Of a DNA stretch of 64,000 bases, positions 41,791 through 50,255 are shown piece by piece. Numbering within the stretch: position 1 is the first letter of the stretch; each line of letters opens with the position of its first letter. The stretch spans positions 558,001 through 622,000 of the forward strand of contig NZ_JAAZQL010000002.1 in NCBI RefSeq assembly GCF_012275515.1, read 5' to 3'. This DNA comes from Novosphingobium sp. SG707 (GTDB lineage Bacteria; Pseudomonadota; Alphaproteobacteria; Sphingomonadales; Sphingomonadaceae). Under the pieces are notes generated by a model that was not told the DNA's origin, made no database searches, and worked only from the letters and a program-made list of their open reading frames with translations. The position numbers and the translations under genes are program-made.

Positions 41791-42057
41791 ATGGCCAAGA
41801 AAAAGCGATATCTGACCGCCACCATGCCCGACGGCTATGTCAAGCGGATCGGTCCGACCAGCGACCGCTTTACCCATTACTGGCGCATCGTGGCCGAGCT
41901 GGCCAATGGCAAGACCGAGGTGTTCTGGGGCCATACGCGCTCGCTGGGCGATGCCACGCGGCTGAAGGCGGCGGCGGGCGATGGGGCGCGGATGCGGGGC
42001 TGGAAAAGCTATGTGTTCGAAATCGCCGAACTGGTCGAGGAACCGGTGGGCGAATAG
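41791..42057 (+). CDS. Small conserved-looking protein, unknown function
   Basis: 88-residue basic protein (starts MAKKKRYLTATMPDG) with no signal peptide or membrane helix. Aromatic-rich strands (RFTHYWRIVAELANGKTEVFWGHTRS) suggest a small beta-rich fold. I do not recognise a family. The start at 41791 was chosen because the upstream 13 codons fall inside the palindrome. Between the efflux operon and psd it stands as an independent gene; no clear ribosome-binding site is seen. Confidence 0.6.
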   Translation: MAKKKRYLTATMPDGYVKRIGPTSDRFTHYWRIVAELANGKTEVFWGHTRSLGDATRLKAAAGDGARMRGWKSYVFEIAELVEEPVGE

Positions 42058-42136
42058 TGCAGCCGGGGCAGACAACTGGGGGTAGGCGCGACGCGATGCT
42101 TGCAGCGCCGCCTTCCTGCGCCTAGAGACACAGGCT

Positions 42137-42886
42137 ATGCCCGGAGAAATTCTTGATAACCAGGGGCGTGGCACTGCCGGATGGCACTGGCCCGCCGTAC
42201 ACCCCGAAGCGCGCAAATTCGCTGCGGTTTCTGCCCTTGCCTGCCTGATGGCGGCGCTGATGGGGTGGAGCTTGCTGGCATGGCCGCTCGGTATTTTAAC
42301 CTATGGGATTTGCGCGTTTTTCCGCGATCCCCTGCGCGTGACGCCGCGCGGCGACCGCTATGTCGTAGCGCCCGCCGATGGCCTCATCACGCTGATCCAG
42401 AAGGTGGCCCCGCCGCGTGAACTGGTGATGGAGGACGGCACCGGAACGCCAGGACTGCCCGATGCCCTGGTTACCCGCGTGTCGATTTTCATGAGCGTGT
42501 TTGACGTTCATATCAACCGCGCGCCCATCAACGGCACCGTTTCGCGCGTCATCTACATTCCGGGCAAGTTCCTGAACGCCGACCTCGACAAGGCGAGCGA
42601 AGAGAATGAGCGTCAGCATATCCTGATCGATCGCGGCAATGGCACGATGATCGGCTTTACCCAGATCGCGGGCCTTGTTGCCCGTCGCATCGTGCCTTTC
42701 GTCAAGCCCGGCGACATTATCGGGGCGGGCCAGCGCGTCGGCCTGATTCGTTTCGGCAGCCGCGTTGACGTTTATCTGCCCGAAGGCACCGAGCCCAAGG
42801 TTCTGCTGGGCCAGCGCACGGTGGCCGGGGAAACAATTCTGGCCGAAATCGGCGACGTTGGCCTGATCGAGGGCGTCAGCCAGTGA
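42137..42886 (+). CDS. psd: Phosphatidylserine decarboxylase, short (archaeal-type) proenzyme
   Basis: 249-residue inner-membrane enzyme that makes phosphatidylethanolamine. N-terminal hydrophobic segment (residues about 25-60), core with FFRDPLRVTP, APADGLI and IFMSVFDVHINRAPINGTV, and self-cleavage at the GS pair in RFGSRVDVYLP (Ser208), which becomes the pyruvoyl cofactor and leaves a 41-residue alpha chain. The short length and GS rather than LGST motif mark the archaeal/alphaproteobacterial type. It overlaps pssA by four bases (GTGA). Confidence 0.94.
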   Translation: MPGEILDNQGRGTAGWHWPAVHPEARKFAAVSALACLMAALMGWSLLAWPLGILTYGICAFFRDPLRVTPRGDRYVVAPADGLITLIQKVAPPRELVMEDGTGTPGLPDALVTRVSIFMSVFDVHINRAPINGTVSRVIYIPGKFLNADLDKASEENERQHILIDRGNGTMIGFTQIAGLVARRIVPFVKPGDIIGAGQRVGLIRFGSRVDVYLPEGTEPKVLLGQRTVAGETILAEIGDVGLIEGVSQ

Positions 42887-43713
42887 GCGATGGGCCAGTG
42901 AGCGGTGACGAGCGTCGGCAAAAGCGGATGCCCGGCGGGCTGACGTTGCGGGCGCTGGCGCCCAATGCGATTACCTCGGCGGCGCTGTGCTGCGGTTTGA
43001 CCGGCATCCGCTTTGCCATTCAGGGGGAGTGGGAAAAGTCGGTGCTGGCGGTGATTCTGGCCGGGGTGCTTGACGGCATTGATGGCCGTATTGCTCGCCT
43101 GCTCAAGGCACAGTCGCGCTTTGGCGCGGAACTTGACAGTCTGGCCGATGCCATTTCCTTTGGCGTGGCGCCCGCGCTGATCGTATTTCTGTGGTCGCTC
43201 AAGGATGTGCCGCGCCTTGGCTGGTTTGCCGCGCTGGCTTTCGCGATCTGCATGGCCTTGCGCCTTGCCCGTTTCAACGCCCGCATCGACCTGCCCGATG
43301 AGCCGCGCAAGCAGGCCGGTTTTCTGACTGGCGTTCCCGCGCCGGTGGGGGCAGGGCTGGCCTTTTTGCCGATCTATCTTTGGATTGCCAGCGGCGGCGA
43401 AGCTTCGGGCGATCCGATTTTCCGCGATCCGCGTATCGTTGGCGTCTGGTTGGCCTTCAACGCCTTCCTGCTGATTTCGGCCATCCCCACGCTCAGCTGG
43501 AAATCGCTGCGTCCGCGTCGATCGGTGCGCCTTGAACTCATTGCCCTGTTCGGCATCGTCTTTGCCGCTTTGCTCAGCGAGCCGTGGTTTACGCTGGTGG
43601 GGATCTGTGTTGTTTATCTGATGCTGATACCGGTCGGGCTGGTGATGTATATGCGGGTCAGGCGGCCGCGTGGCGCAAAGGCGCATGAAGTGCGCGGCGA
43701 GGCTGGGGAATAA
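42883..43713 (+). CDS. pssA: CDP-diacylglycerol-serine O-phosphatidyltransferase
   Basis: 276-residue integral membrane CDP-alcohol phosphatidyltransferase that makes phosphatidylserine, the substrate of the adjacent Psd. Its signature DGIDGRIARLL...SRFGAELDSLAD (about residues 63-87) contains DGxxAR and the two downstream Asp residues that bind Mg and CDP-diacylglycerol. Seven or eight helices follow. It uses a GTG start overlapping the psd stop. Its 3' end overlaps the end of the minus-strand small membrane-protein gene by 56 bases. Confidence 0.94.
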   Translation: MSDGPVSGDERRQKRMPGGLTLRALAPNAITSAALCCGLTGIRFAIQGEWEKSVLAVILAGVLDGIDGRIARLLKAQSRFGAELDSLADAISFGVAPALIVFLWSLKDVPRLGWFAALAFAICMALRLARFNARIDLPDEPRKQAGFLTGVPAPVGAGLAFLPIYLWIASGGEASGDPIFRDPRIVGVWLAFNAFLLISAIPTLSWKSLRPRRSVRLELIALFGIVFAALLSEPWFTLVGICVVYLMLIPVGLVMYMRVRRPRGAKAHEVRGEAGE

Positions 43714-43978
43714 GCGCGATCGGTGCGACGGCGGGGCGCTCGCCCTGCGTCGCCGGGATCGGGGTTGCCGCAGTTTGCGCAGGGGCCGCCAGTCTTTCCC
43801 AATCGGCCGCGTCGGCCTCTCTCAGGGTGACGCGCAGCACGCTACCCGCTTCGAGCCGCTTTACCTCGGCGCTGAGCTGACGCCACGCGGGCATGAAGGA
43901 CCGCGCACTCTGGATCAGGGAGGCGATAACGAGGGCGGCTATCAGGCCGGTCATACCATTGATCGCAAGAGTCAGCAT
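43658..43978 (-). CDS. Small single-pass membrane protein, possibly SOS-regulated
   Basis: 106-residue protein of unknown family. One N-terminal membrane helix (LAINGMTGLIAALVIASLIQ) is followed by a short helical region (FMPAWRQLSAEVKRLEAG) and a Pro/Ala-rich, low-complexity tail ending in His/Arg. The start at 43978 has AAGGA about ten bases upstream; an alternative ATG at 44047 lacks a site. Upstream at 44117-44131 is a GTTC-N7-GTTC motif of the alphaproteobacterial LexA type, placed just after a TTGACC -35 element on this strand. Small membrane proteins under LexA are sometimes division inhibitors; that role is only a hypothesis here. Confidence 0.6.
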   Translation of the reverse strand: MLTLAINGMTGLIAALVIASLIQSARSFMPAWRQLSAEVKRLEAGSVLRVTLREADAADWERLAAPAQTAATPIPATQGERPAVAPIALIPQPRRALHAPLRHAAA

Positions 43979-44401
43979 CGCGGTATAGTCCTTTGTCCAT
44001 CGGGCGGGATCGTCGATTGCGTTGACGACCGGCCTTGCGTACAACATGTGGATAACCAGTAGGAGTTTGAACGGTTCCTCTCTGGATGTTCCCTAGTTCC
44101 GTTCTGTTGGCAATTTGTTCCATACCTGTTCCGTTCGGTCAAGCGCTTTTTGCGATGAACCGAGGATTCTTTGCGAAGATTGCGCCCGGTCCCCTCCAAA
44201 ATGGCGCTGGATTATTTCTCGAACTGGGGCTAAGGGCGCGGCACCTGATCTATGGAGGGATTCGCGCTTTGCGGGTTTCACAAAGGTCGGGCCAACCCAC
44301 ATGGGACGCATCTTCACCGGTGCCGCAGCGGGAATTCGGGCCATCATGGCCTTGGCCGCACGGTTCCAGCGTCTCAGAGGAACAACCGGAAGGACATATT
44401 T
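43979..44401. other. 423-base gap with LexA-type site and rpsB leader
   Basis: Next to the small membrane-protein gene lie seven GTTC tetramers within 63 bases (44074-44136), one pair forming a LexA-type site. The remaining roughly 260 bases lead up to rpsB and hold no convincing gene; AGAGGAACAACCGGAAGG precedes the rpsB start. Long leaders before rpsB are commonly sites of S2 autoregulation, but I could not identify a specific structure here. Confidence 0.6.
44117..44142 (-). promoter_or_regulatory. LexA-type operator overlapping a promoter
   Basis: GTTC-CATACCT-GTTC (44117-44131) fits the alphaproteobacterial LexA box GTTC-N7-GTTC. On the minus strand TTGACC (44142-44137) lies five bases before the box, so the box would cover the spacer and -10 of a promoter reading towards the small membrane-protein gene, the usual repressor geometry. 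The -10 itself (AACAAA region) is poor. Confidence 0.5.
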
Positions 44402-45157
44402 ATGGCGGCTCCCGTCGTTACGATTCAGCAGCTCATCGAAGCCGGTGCCCACTTCGGCCACCAGACCCACCGTTGGAACCCGCGCATGAAGCCGTATATC
44501 TTCGGCGCGCGCAACGGCATCCACATCCTCGACCTGTCGCAGACCGTGCCGCTCTTCAGCCGCGCTCTGGAGTTCATCTCGGCGACCGTTCAGGCCGGTG
44601 GCAAGGTTCTGTTCGTCGGCACCAAGCGTCAGGCCCAGGAGCCCATCGCTGAAGCTGCTCGCGCTGCCGGTCAGCACTTCGTCAACCACCGCTGGCTGGG
44701 CGGCATGCTCACCAACTGGAAGACGATCAGCCAGTCGATCAAGCGCCTCAAGACGCTGGAAGAGCGCCTGTCGAGCGCCACTTCGGGTCTGACCAAGAAG
44801 GAAATCCTTCAGTTGACCCGCGAGCGCGACAAGCTTGAACTGTCGCTGGGCGGTATCCGCGACATGGGCGGCATCCCCGACGTGATGTTCGTGATCGACG
44901 CCAACAAGGAAGAGCTGGCGATCAAGGAAGCCAACGTGCTGGGTATCCCGGTCGTCGCCATCCTCGACTCGAACGTTTCGCCCGAAGGTATCGCTTTCCC
45001 GATCCCCGCCAACGATGACGCCTCGCGCGCCATCCGCCTGTATTGCGATGCTGTTGCCGCTGCTGCCACCAAGGGCAACCGCGCTGCTGTGGTCGCTTCG
45101 GGCGCGGACATCGGCGCGATGGCCGAGCCGGTTGCCGAAGAAGTGATCGAAGGCTGA
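44402..45157 (+). CDS. rpsB: 30S ribosomal protein S2
   Basis: 251-residue uS2. Opens [20 protein letters not shown] and continues [47 protein letters not shown] and [19 protein letters not shown], all S2 signatures. Start 44402 lies ten bases after CCGGAAGGA. Two adjacent stop codons (TGATAA) end it. Cotranscription with tsf is the rule in bacteria; here two hairpins lie in between. It has codon use typical of highly expressed genes (many GGT, GCT, ATC). Confidence 0.98.
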   Translation: MAAPVVTIQQLIEAGAHFGHQTHRWNPRMKPYIFGARNGIHILDLSQTVPLFSRALEFISATVQAGGKVLFVGTKRQAQEPIAEAARAAGQHFVNHRWLGGMLTNWKTISQSIKRLKTLEERLSSATSGLTKKEILQLTRERDKLELSLGGIRDMGGIPDVMFVIDANKEELAIKEANVLGIPVVAILDSNVSPEGIAFPIPANDDASRAIRLYCDAVAAAATKGNRAAVVASGADIGAMAEPVAEEVIEG

Positions 45158-45169
45158 TAAGCCTTTGGA

Positions 45170-45231
45170 ACGGGGTCTGAAAATGGCCCCGTCACAAAAT
45201 TGGAACGCGCCGGGTCCATGTGGCCCGGCGC
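45170..45231 (+). terminator. Two tandem hairpins between rpsB and tsf
   Basis: ACGGGG/CCCCGT (45170-45175, 45187-45192) and the stronger GCGCCGGG/CCCGGCGC (45207-45214, 45224-45231). Neither is followed by a T run, so they are better read as an attenuator or RNase-processing sites that adjust tsf relative to rpsB than as a full terminator. Confidence 0.5.
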
Positions 45232-45266
45232 AACTGTATAAAACTCTTGTCTAAGGACTATCGGAC

Positions 45267-46193
45267 ATGGCCTTTACTGCCGCCGACGTGAAGAACCTGC
45301 GCGAACGCACTGGCGCTGGCATGATGGATTGCCAGAAGGCGCTCAAGGAAGCCAATGGCGACATGGAAGCTGCCGTTGACGCGCTGCGCGCCAAGGGTCT
45401 GGCTGCCGCTGCCAAGAAGTCGAGCCGTACGGCTGCCGAAGGTCTGGTGGGTCTGGCGATTGCCGGCACCAAGGGCATCGCGGTCGAAGTGAACTCGGAA
45501 ACCGACTTCGTCGCCAAGAACGACCAGTTCCAGGACTTCGTGCGCAAGACCACCGAAGTTGCCCTGAACGGCGAGATCACCGACGTCGAAGCGCTCAAAG
45601 GCGCTGCCTATCCCGACGGCGGCACGGTTGGCGAAAAGCTGACCAGCAATGTTGCCACCATCGGTGAAAACCAGCAGGTCCGCCGCATCAAGGCCGTTTC
45701 GGTTTCCGAGGGCGTGGTCGTGGCTTACATGCACAATGCTGCTGCCCCCAACCTGGGCAAGATCGGCGTGCTGGTCGCTCTGGAAGGCAATGCTCCGGCT
45801 GACGTTCTGGAGCCGCTGGGCAAGCAGATCGGCATGCACATTGCCGCCGCTTTTCCGCTGGCCCTGTCGGCTGAAGGTCTCGACGCTTCGCTGATCGAGC
45901 GTGAGCGCAAGATCGCCGCTGAAAAGGCCGCTGAATCGGGTAAGCCCGAAGCCGTTCAGGCCAAGATGATCGAAGGCGCCGTGGCCAAGTATGCCAAGGA
46001 AAACGCCCTTCTGTCGCAGCTGTTCGTGATGGACGGCAAGACCCCCGTCTCCGACGTTGTTGCCGCTGCCGCCAAGGCTGCCGGCGCCACGATCAAGCTG
46101 GTGGACTATGTCCGCTTCCAGCTGGGCGAGGGCATCGAAAAGGAAGAAACCGACTTCGCTGCCGAAGTGGCTGCTGCCGCCGGCCTGAAGTAA
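45267..46193 (+). CDS. tsf: Elongation factor Ts
   Basis: 308-residue guanine nucleotide exchange factor for EF-Tu. N-terminal UBA-like domain ([22 protein letters not shown]), then the core domains with [15 protein letters not shown] (contacts EF-Tu) and the later [21 protein letters not shown] and [18 protein letters not shown] segments. Full length, no anomalies. AAGGACTATCGGACATGG provides the ribosome-binding site. A terminator follows 26 bases after the stop. Confidence 0.97.
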   Translation: MAFTAADVKNLRERTGAGMMDCQKALKEANGDMEAAVDALRAKGLAAAAKKSSRTAAEGLVGLAIAGTKGIAVEVNSETDFVAKNDQFQDFVRKTTEVALNGEITDVEALKGAAYPDGGTVGEKLTSNVATIGENQQVRRIKAVSVSEGVVVAYMHNAAAPNLGKIGVLVALEGNAPADVLEPLGKQIGMHIAAAFPLALSAEGLDASLIERERKIAAEKAAESGKPEAVQAKMIEGAVAKYAKENALLSQLFVMDGKTPVSDVVAAAAKAAGATIKLVDYVRFQLGEGIEKEETDFAAEVAAAAGLK

Positions 46194-46219
46194 GTTTCTT
46201 TTCCCTCAGGGAAAGCATG

Positions 46220-46248
46220 AAGGCTCGTCGGAAACGGCGGGCCTTTTT
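46220..46248 (+). terminator. Rho-independent terminator after tsf
   Basis: AAGGCTCGTCG and CGGCGGGCCTT form an 11-bp stem (with two G-T pairs) capped by a GAAA tetraloop, followed by a T run (46244-46248). It ends the rpsB-tsf unit before pyrH. Confidence 0.85.
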
Positions 46249-46304
46249 GTTTGGCCCTTCCGGCTGTTTTCTCTATCGCTGTGTACATTAGTTTTTTCGC
46301 GCCC

Positions 46305-46331
46305 TTGGCACAGGCAGCGCCACGGTATAAG
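46305..46331 (+). promoter_or_regulatory. Possible promoter for pyrH operon
   Basis: TTGGCA (46305-46310) and TATAAG (46326-46331) with a 15-base spacer, about 34 bases ahead of the pyrH ATG. Both boxes match the vegetative consensus well but the spacer is short; it would start the pyrH-frr-uppS-cdsA-dxr-rseP run. Confidence 0.4.
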
Positions 46332-46364
46332 GGCGCTTGCGAAGCATAAGGATAGATCGAAACC

Positions 46365-47078
46365 ATGGCTCAGCCCCAATATAAGCGCGTTTTGCTGAAA
46401 CTTTCGGGCGAAGTGTTGATGGGAAGCCAGCCTTTCGGCATCGACCCGGAATTCGTGGCCGAAATGGCCGCAGAGGTGAAGGCGGCCAAGGAAAGCGGTC
46501 TGGAAATCTGTCTGGTGATCGGCGGAGGCAACATCTTCCGCGGCATGGCGGGCGCCGCCAAGGGCATGGACCGCGCGCAGGCCGACTATATGGGCATGCT
46601 GGCCACAGTGATGAATGCGCTGGCGATGCAGAATGCGCTCGAGCAACTGGGCGTGCCCACCCGCGTGCAAAGCGCGATCGAGATGGACAAGGTGTGCGAG
46701 CCGGTCATCCGCCGCCGCGCCGAGCGCCATCTGGAAAAGGGCCGCGTGGTGATCTTTGCCGCAGGCGTTGGCGCGCCCTATTTCACGACGGATTCGGGCG
46801 CGGCCCTGCGCGCGGCCGAAATGCGTTGCGATGCGCTGTTCAAGGGCACCAGTGTGGACGGCGTCTATAATGCCGATCCCAAGCAGGATCCTGCGGCGAA
46901 GCGTTACGATACGATCGACTATGACACTGTTCTGGCCGACAACCTCAAGGTAATGGATGCCAGCGCGGTCGCGCTGTGCCGTGACAACAAGATTCCGATC
47001 GTCGTCTTTTCCATCCGCGAACGTGGCAATCTGGCCCGCGTGCTGGCCGGACAGGGCGTTCAGACGATTGTGCAGTAA
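46365..47078 (+). CDS. pyrH: UMP kinase
   Basis: 237-residue amino-acid-kinase-fold enzyme that phosphorylates UMP to [17 protein letters not shown] at the start, [47 protein letters not shown] and [14 protein letters not shown] are all PyrH signatures. The start has AAGGATAG upstream. It is the first gene of the run pyrH-frr-uppS-cdsA-dxr-rseP; frr starts 15 bases after the stop. Confidence 0.97.
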   Translation: MAQPQYKRVLLKLSGEVLMGSQPFGIDPEFVAEMAAEVKAAKESGLEICLVIGGGNIFRGMAGAAKGMDRAQADYMGMLATVMNALAMQNALEQLGVPTRVQSAIEMDKVCEPVIRRRAERHLEKGRVVIFAAGVGAPYFTTDSGAALRAAEMRCDALFKGTSVDGVYNADPKQDPAAKRYDTIDYDTVLADNLKVMDASAVALCRDNKIPIVVFSIRERGNLARVLAGQGVQTIVQ

Positions 47079-47093
47079 TTCAGGAGAATACCA

Positions 47094-47657
47094 ATGGCTG
47101 CTCCCAAATATGACAAGGCTGATCTTGAGCGCCGGATGAAGGGCGCGGTGGAATCGCTGAAGGGCGATCTGTCGGGTCTGCGCACGGGCCGCGCCAATAC
47201 CGCGCTGCTCGATCCGATCACGGTCGAAATCTATGGCAGCCACATGCCGCTCAACGCCTGCGCCACTGTGGCCGCGCCCGAATCGCGCATGCTGACCGTA
47301 ACCGTGTGGGATCGTTCGAGCGTGACCCCGGTGGAAAAGGCGATCCGTTCGGCGGGTCTGGGCCTGAACCCGATCACCGATGGTAATACGATCCGTCTGC
47401 CGATTCCCGATCTGACCGAGGAACGCCGCAAGGAACTGGCGAAGCTCGCCAGCAAATATGCCGAAGGCGCGCGCATCGCGATCCGCAATGTCCGCCGCGA
47501 CGGCATGGAGGCGCTCAAGGCCGACGAGAACAAGAAGCTGATCTCGGAAGACGAGCGCAAGCGCTTTGAAACCGAAGTGCAGAAGCTGACCGACGAGGCG
47601 ATCAAGGGCGCCGACGAAGCCGCCGCGGCCAAGGAAAAGGAAATCCTGGGCAAGTGA
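47094..47657 (+). CDS. frr: Ribosome recycling factor
   Basis: 187-residue RRF that splits post-termination ribosomes with EF-G. Motifs: [24 protein letters not shown] (start of the three-helix domain and beta domain), [13 protein letters not shown] region, [23 protein letters not shown], and long helices ([20 protein letters not shown]) near the end. AGGAGA lies seven bases before the start. uppS begins within the stop codon (GTGA). Confidence 0.97.
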   Translation: MAAPKYDKADLERRMKGAVESLKGDLSGLRTGRANTALLDPITVEIYGSHMPLNACATVAAPESRMLTVTVWDRSSVTPVEKAIRSAGLGLNPITDGNTIRLPIPDLTEERRKELAKLASKYAEGARIAIRNVRRDGMEALKADENKKLISEDERKRFETEVQKLTDEAIKGADEAAAAKEKEILGK

Positions 47658-48364
47658 CCGCTGCGCTGCTTCCTGCTTCTGGCGGGCCCGAACACGGGGT
47701 CCGCCATGTGGCCATCATCATGGATGGAAATGGCCGCTGGGCCAAGAAGCGCCATTTGCCCCGCGTGCTGGGGCACCAGCGCGGGGTCGAGGCGGTGCGC
47801 CGCCTGATCCGCGGGGTGCGCGGCATGGGGCTGGAGGCGGTGACGCTTTATGCGTTTTCGTCGGAAAACTGGCGCCGCCCGGAACAGGAAGTGTCCGACC
47901 TGATGGGGCTGCTCAAGCGCTTTATCATCAGCGACATCGATGAAATCGCGGCCAATGGGGTGCGATTGAAAATCATCGGCGATTACAAGGCCTTGTCGAA
48001 TGATATTGTCGAATTGCTTGAAGGTGCGATGGCGCGCACGGCAGGCAATCGCGAGCTGACTCTGGCCATCGCCCTGAATTACGGCAGCCAGCAGGAAATC
48101 GCCCGCGCGGCAGCGGCAGCGGCGGCCAAGGGCGAGATCACGGCCGAGAGCATTGAGGCCGAGCTCGACACCGCCTGTCTGCCGCCGCTCGATCTGGTGG
48201 TGCGCACCAGCGGCGAGGTGCGCCTGTCGAACTTCCTGCTGTGGCAGGCGGCCTATGCCGAAATGTGGTTCACCGACGTCCTGTGGCCTGATTTCACGCC
48301 TGACCACCTGGCCCACGCGCTTGGCGCCTTTGGCCAGCGGGAGCGTCGTTTTGGCGGCCGCTGA
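47654..48364 (+). CDS. uppS: Isoprenyl transferase (undecaprenyl diphosphate synthase)
   Basis: 236-residue cis-prenyltransferase that makes the C55 lipid carrier for peptidoglycan and other envelope glycans. [27 protein letters not shown] contains the catalytic Asp of MDGNGRWA; later [16 protein letters not shown] and [20 protein letters not shown] are family signatures. It begins with GTG overlapping the frr stop and ends 14 bases inside the cdsA gene. It is placed with dxr, which feeds its substrate pathway. Confidence 0.95.
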   Translation: MTAALLPASGGPEHGVRHVAIIMDGNGRWAKKRHLPRVLGHQRGVEAVRRLIRGVRGMGLEAVTLYAFSSENWRRPEQEVSDLMGLLKRFIISDIDEIAANGVRLKIIGDYKALSNDIVELLEGAMARTAGNRELTLAIALNYGSQQEIARAAAAAAAKGEITAESIEAELDTACLPPLDLVVRTSGEVRLSNFLLWQAAYAEMWFTDVLWPDFTPDHLAHALGAFGQRERRFGGR

Positions 48365-49097
48365 AGGCGAGGGGGCTGCGGCTCCCAAGAAAAACTCCGA
48401 TCTCAAGGCCCGCACGCTTTCGGCCATCGTGATGGTGGCGGTGGCGGGTGGGGCGCTCTGGTTGGGCGGTTTGCCTTGGATGGTGTTCGTGCTGCTGATC
48501 GCCACGGGCGTGTTGTGGGAATGGAGCAAGCTCTCACGCGCGATTGCGGCAAGCTGGTGGGCGCGGTTGATCTGGCTGGTGGCGGGTGTGGCCTATGTCG
48601 GGCTGGCGGCCGAGATGCTGATCGTGCTGCGTGCTGAAGATACGGTGTCTGTGCTGATTCCGGTGCTGGCGGTGATCGCGACCGATATTGGCGCTTATTT
48701 TGCGGGACGCACTTTTGGCGGACCAAAGATCGCGCCGAAAATCAGCCCCAGCAAGACATGGAGCGGATTGGTCGGTGGTACGATCGGGGCCAGCCTGGCG
48801 GTGGGCGGGGTTCAGGCCTATGCGCTTTGGCGGGCCGCTCGCGAAATGACTGCACTGCATCTTACAAGCACGACATCGCCTTTGGCCATCAACTGGTTGG
48901 AGGTGGTCGTTGCAGGTGTGCTGGCCGCCATCATCGCCCAGACCGGCGACTTTTTCGAAAGCTGGATGAAGCGCCGCGCGGGCGTGAAGGATTCCGGCCA
49001 TCTCATTCCGGGCCACGGCGGACTGTTCGACAGGGTTGACGGTTTGCTCGCGGTGCTGTTCGTTGCCGGAATATTCGGCGCAATAGGAAGATTCTAA
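48351..49097 (+). CDS. cdsA: Phosphatidate cytidylyltransferase
   Basis: 248-residue multipass membrane enzyme that makes CDP-diacylglycerol, the precursor for PssA. The CDS signature [24 protein letters not shown] at about residues 202-225 is present. The likely start is TTG at 48351, with GGGAG seven bases upstream and in frame; the open frame extends far into uppS without another good start. Start choice is uncertain by a few codons. dxr begins directly after the stop. Confidence 0.92.
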   Translation: MAAAEGEGAAAPKKNSDLKARTLSAIVMVAVAGGALWLGGLPWMVFVLLIATGVLWEWSKLSRAIAASWWARLIWLVAGVAYVGLAAEMLIVLRAEDTVSVLIPVLAVIATDIGAYFAGRTFGGPKIAPKISPSKTWSGLVGGTIGASLAVGGVQAYALWRAAREMTALHLTSTTSPLAINWLEVVVAGVLAAIIAQTGDFFESWMKRRAGVKDSGHLIPGHGGLFDRVDGLLAVLFVAGIFGAIGRF

Positions 49098-50252
49098 GTG
49101 CGATCAATATCCGTTCTTGGCGCCACCGGTTCTATTGGCGCCTCCACGCTGGATCTGATCCGCCGCAATCGTGGGGATTGGCGGGTTGTCGCGCTGACGG
49201 CCAATGGCAATGCGCAGGCTCTGGCCGCGCTGGCGCGTGAGTTTGAGGCCGAGGTGGCGGTGTGCGCCGATGCCGCTGCGCTTCCTGCATTGCGTGAGGC
49301 TTTGGCCGGGACCAATATCGAAGCGACGGCGGGGGCGGAGGCTCTGGTCGATGCGGCGCGGCGCCCGGCTGATATCGTGATGGCCTCGATTGTCGGTTGC
49401 GCCGGATTGGCGCCCACGATGGCCGCCATCGAGCAGGGCCGCACCGTGGCGCTGGCCAATAAGGAAGCGCTGGTTTCGGCGGGCGAGTTGATGATCGCGG
49501 CGGTGGCGCGGCATGGCACCACGCTGTTGCCGGTCGATTCCGAGCATAATGCGATCTTTCAATGCCTGTCGGGCAATAAGGTCGATCATGTCCGCTGGAT
49601 AACGCTGACGGCCAGCGGCGGCCCGTTCCGCGACTGGAGCCTTGAGCAATTGCAGAGCGCCACCCCGGCGCAGGCGATCAAGCATCCCAACTGGAGCATG
49701 GGCGCCAAGATCAGCGTCGATTCGGCCAGCATGATGAACAAGGGTCTCGAATTTATCGAGGCCTATCATCTGTTTCCCGTGGGCCTCGACCGGCTGCGCA
49801 TCATCGTGCATCCCCAATCGATCATCCATTCGATGGTCGAATATCACGATGGCTCGACGCTGGCCCAATTGGGGCCGTCCGACATGCGCGTGCCGATCGC
49901 CTCGTGCCTCGCCTGGCCGGAACGGATGGAGACGCCGCTCTCGAGCCAGCTTGATCTGGCCGCGATCGGCGAATTGACCTTCCGCGCGCCCGATGAGGTG
50001 CGTTTCCCCGCCACGAAACTGGCGCGGCAGGCGGCTCATGCGGGTGGCGGCATTCCGGCGGTGCTGAATGCGGCCAATGAGGTGGCGGTCGATGCCTTCC
50101 TCAACGGGCGGATCGGCTTTACCCGCATTCCGGCGATGGTCGAGGATGTGCTCAATGCCTATGCGCCGCCCCCTCCGGCTGCTATTGACGAGGTGCATGA
50201 GGTGGATGCGCAGGCCCGCCGCCGCGCCGCCGCCTTGCTGGAGATGGCCTGA
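49098..50252 (+). CDS. dxr: 1-deoxy-D-xylulose 5-phosphate reductoisomerase
   Basis: 384-residue NADPH enzyme, second step of the MEP isoprenoid pathway. NADPH site SISVLGATGSIGASTLDLI at the start; metal/substrate region LLPVDSEHNAIFQCL; SGGPFRDW; HPNWSMGAKISVDSASMMNKGLEFIEA; and the C-terminal ALNAANEVAVDAFL-like segment are all present. It uses a GTG start immediately after the cdsA stop (zero bases between). It supplies precursors to UppS two genes upstream. Confidence 0.96.
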   Translation: MRSISVLGATGSIGASTLDLIRRNRGDWRVVALTANGNAQALAALAREFEAEVAVCADAAALPALREALAGTNIEATAGAEALVDAARRPADIVMASIVGCAGLAPTMAAIEQGRTVALANKEALVSAGELMIAAVARHGTTLLPVDSEHNAIFQCLSGNKVDHVRWITLTASGGPFRDWSLEQLQSATPAQAIKHPNWSMGAKISVDSASMMNKGLEFIEAYHLFPVGLDRLRIIVHPQSIIHSMVEYHDGSTLAQLGPSDMRVPIASCLAWPERMETPLSSQLDLAAIGELTFRAPDEVRFPATKLARQAAHAGGGIPAVLNAANEVAVDAFLNGRIGFTRIPAMVEDVLNAYAPPPPAAIDEVHEVDAQARRRAAALLEMA

Positions 50253-50255
50253 ACC

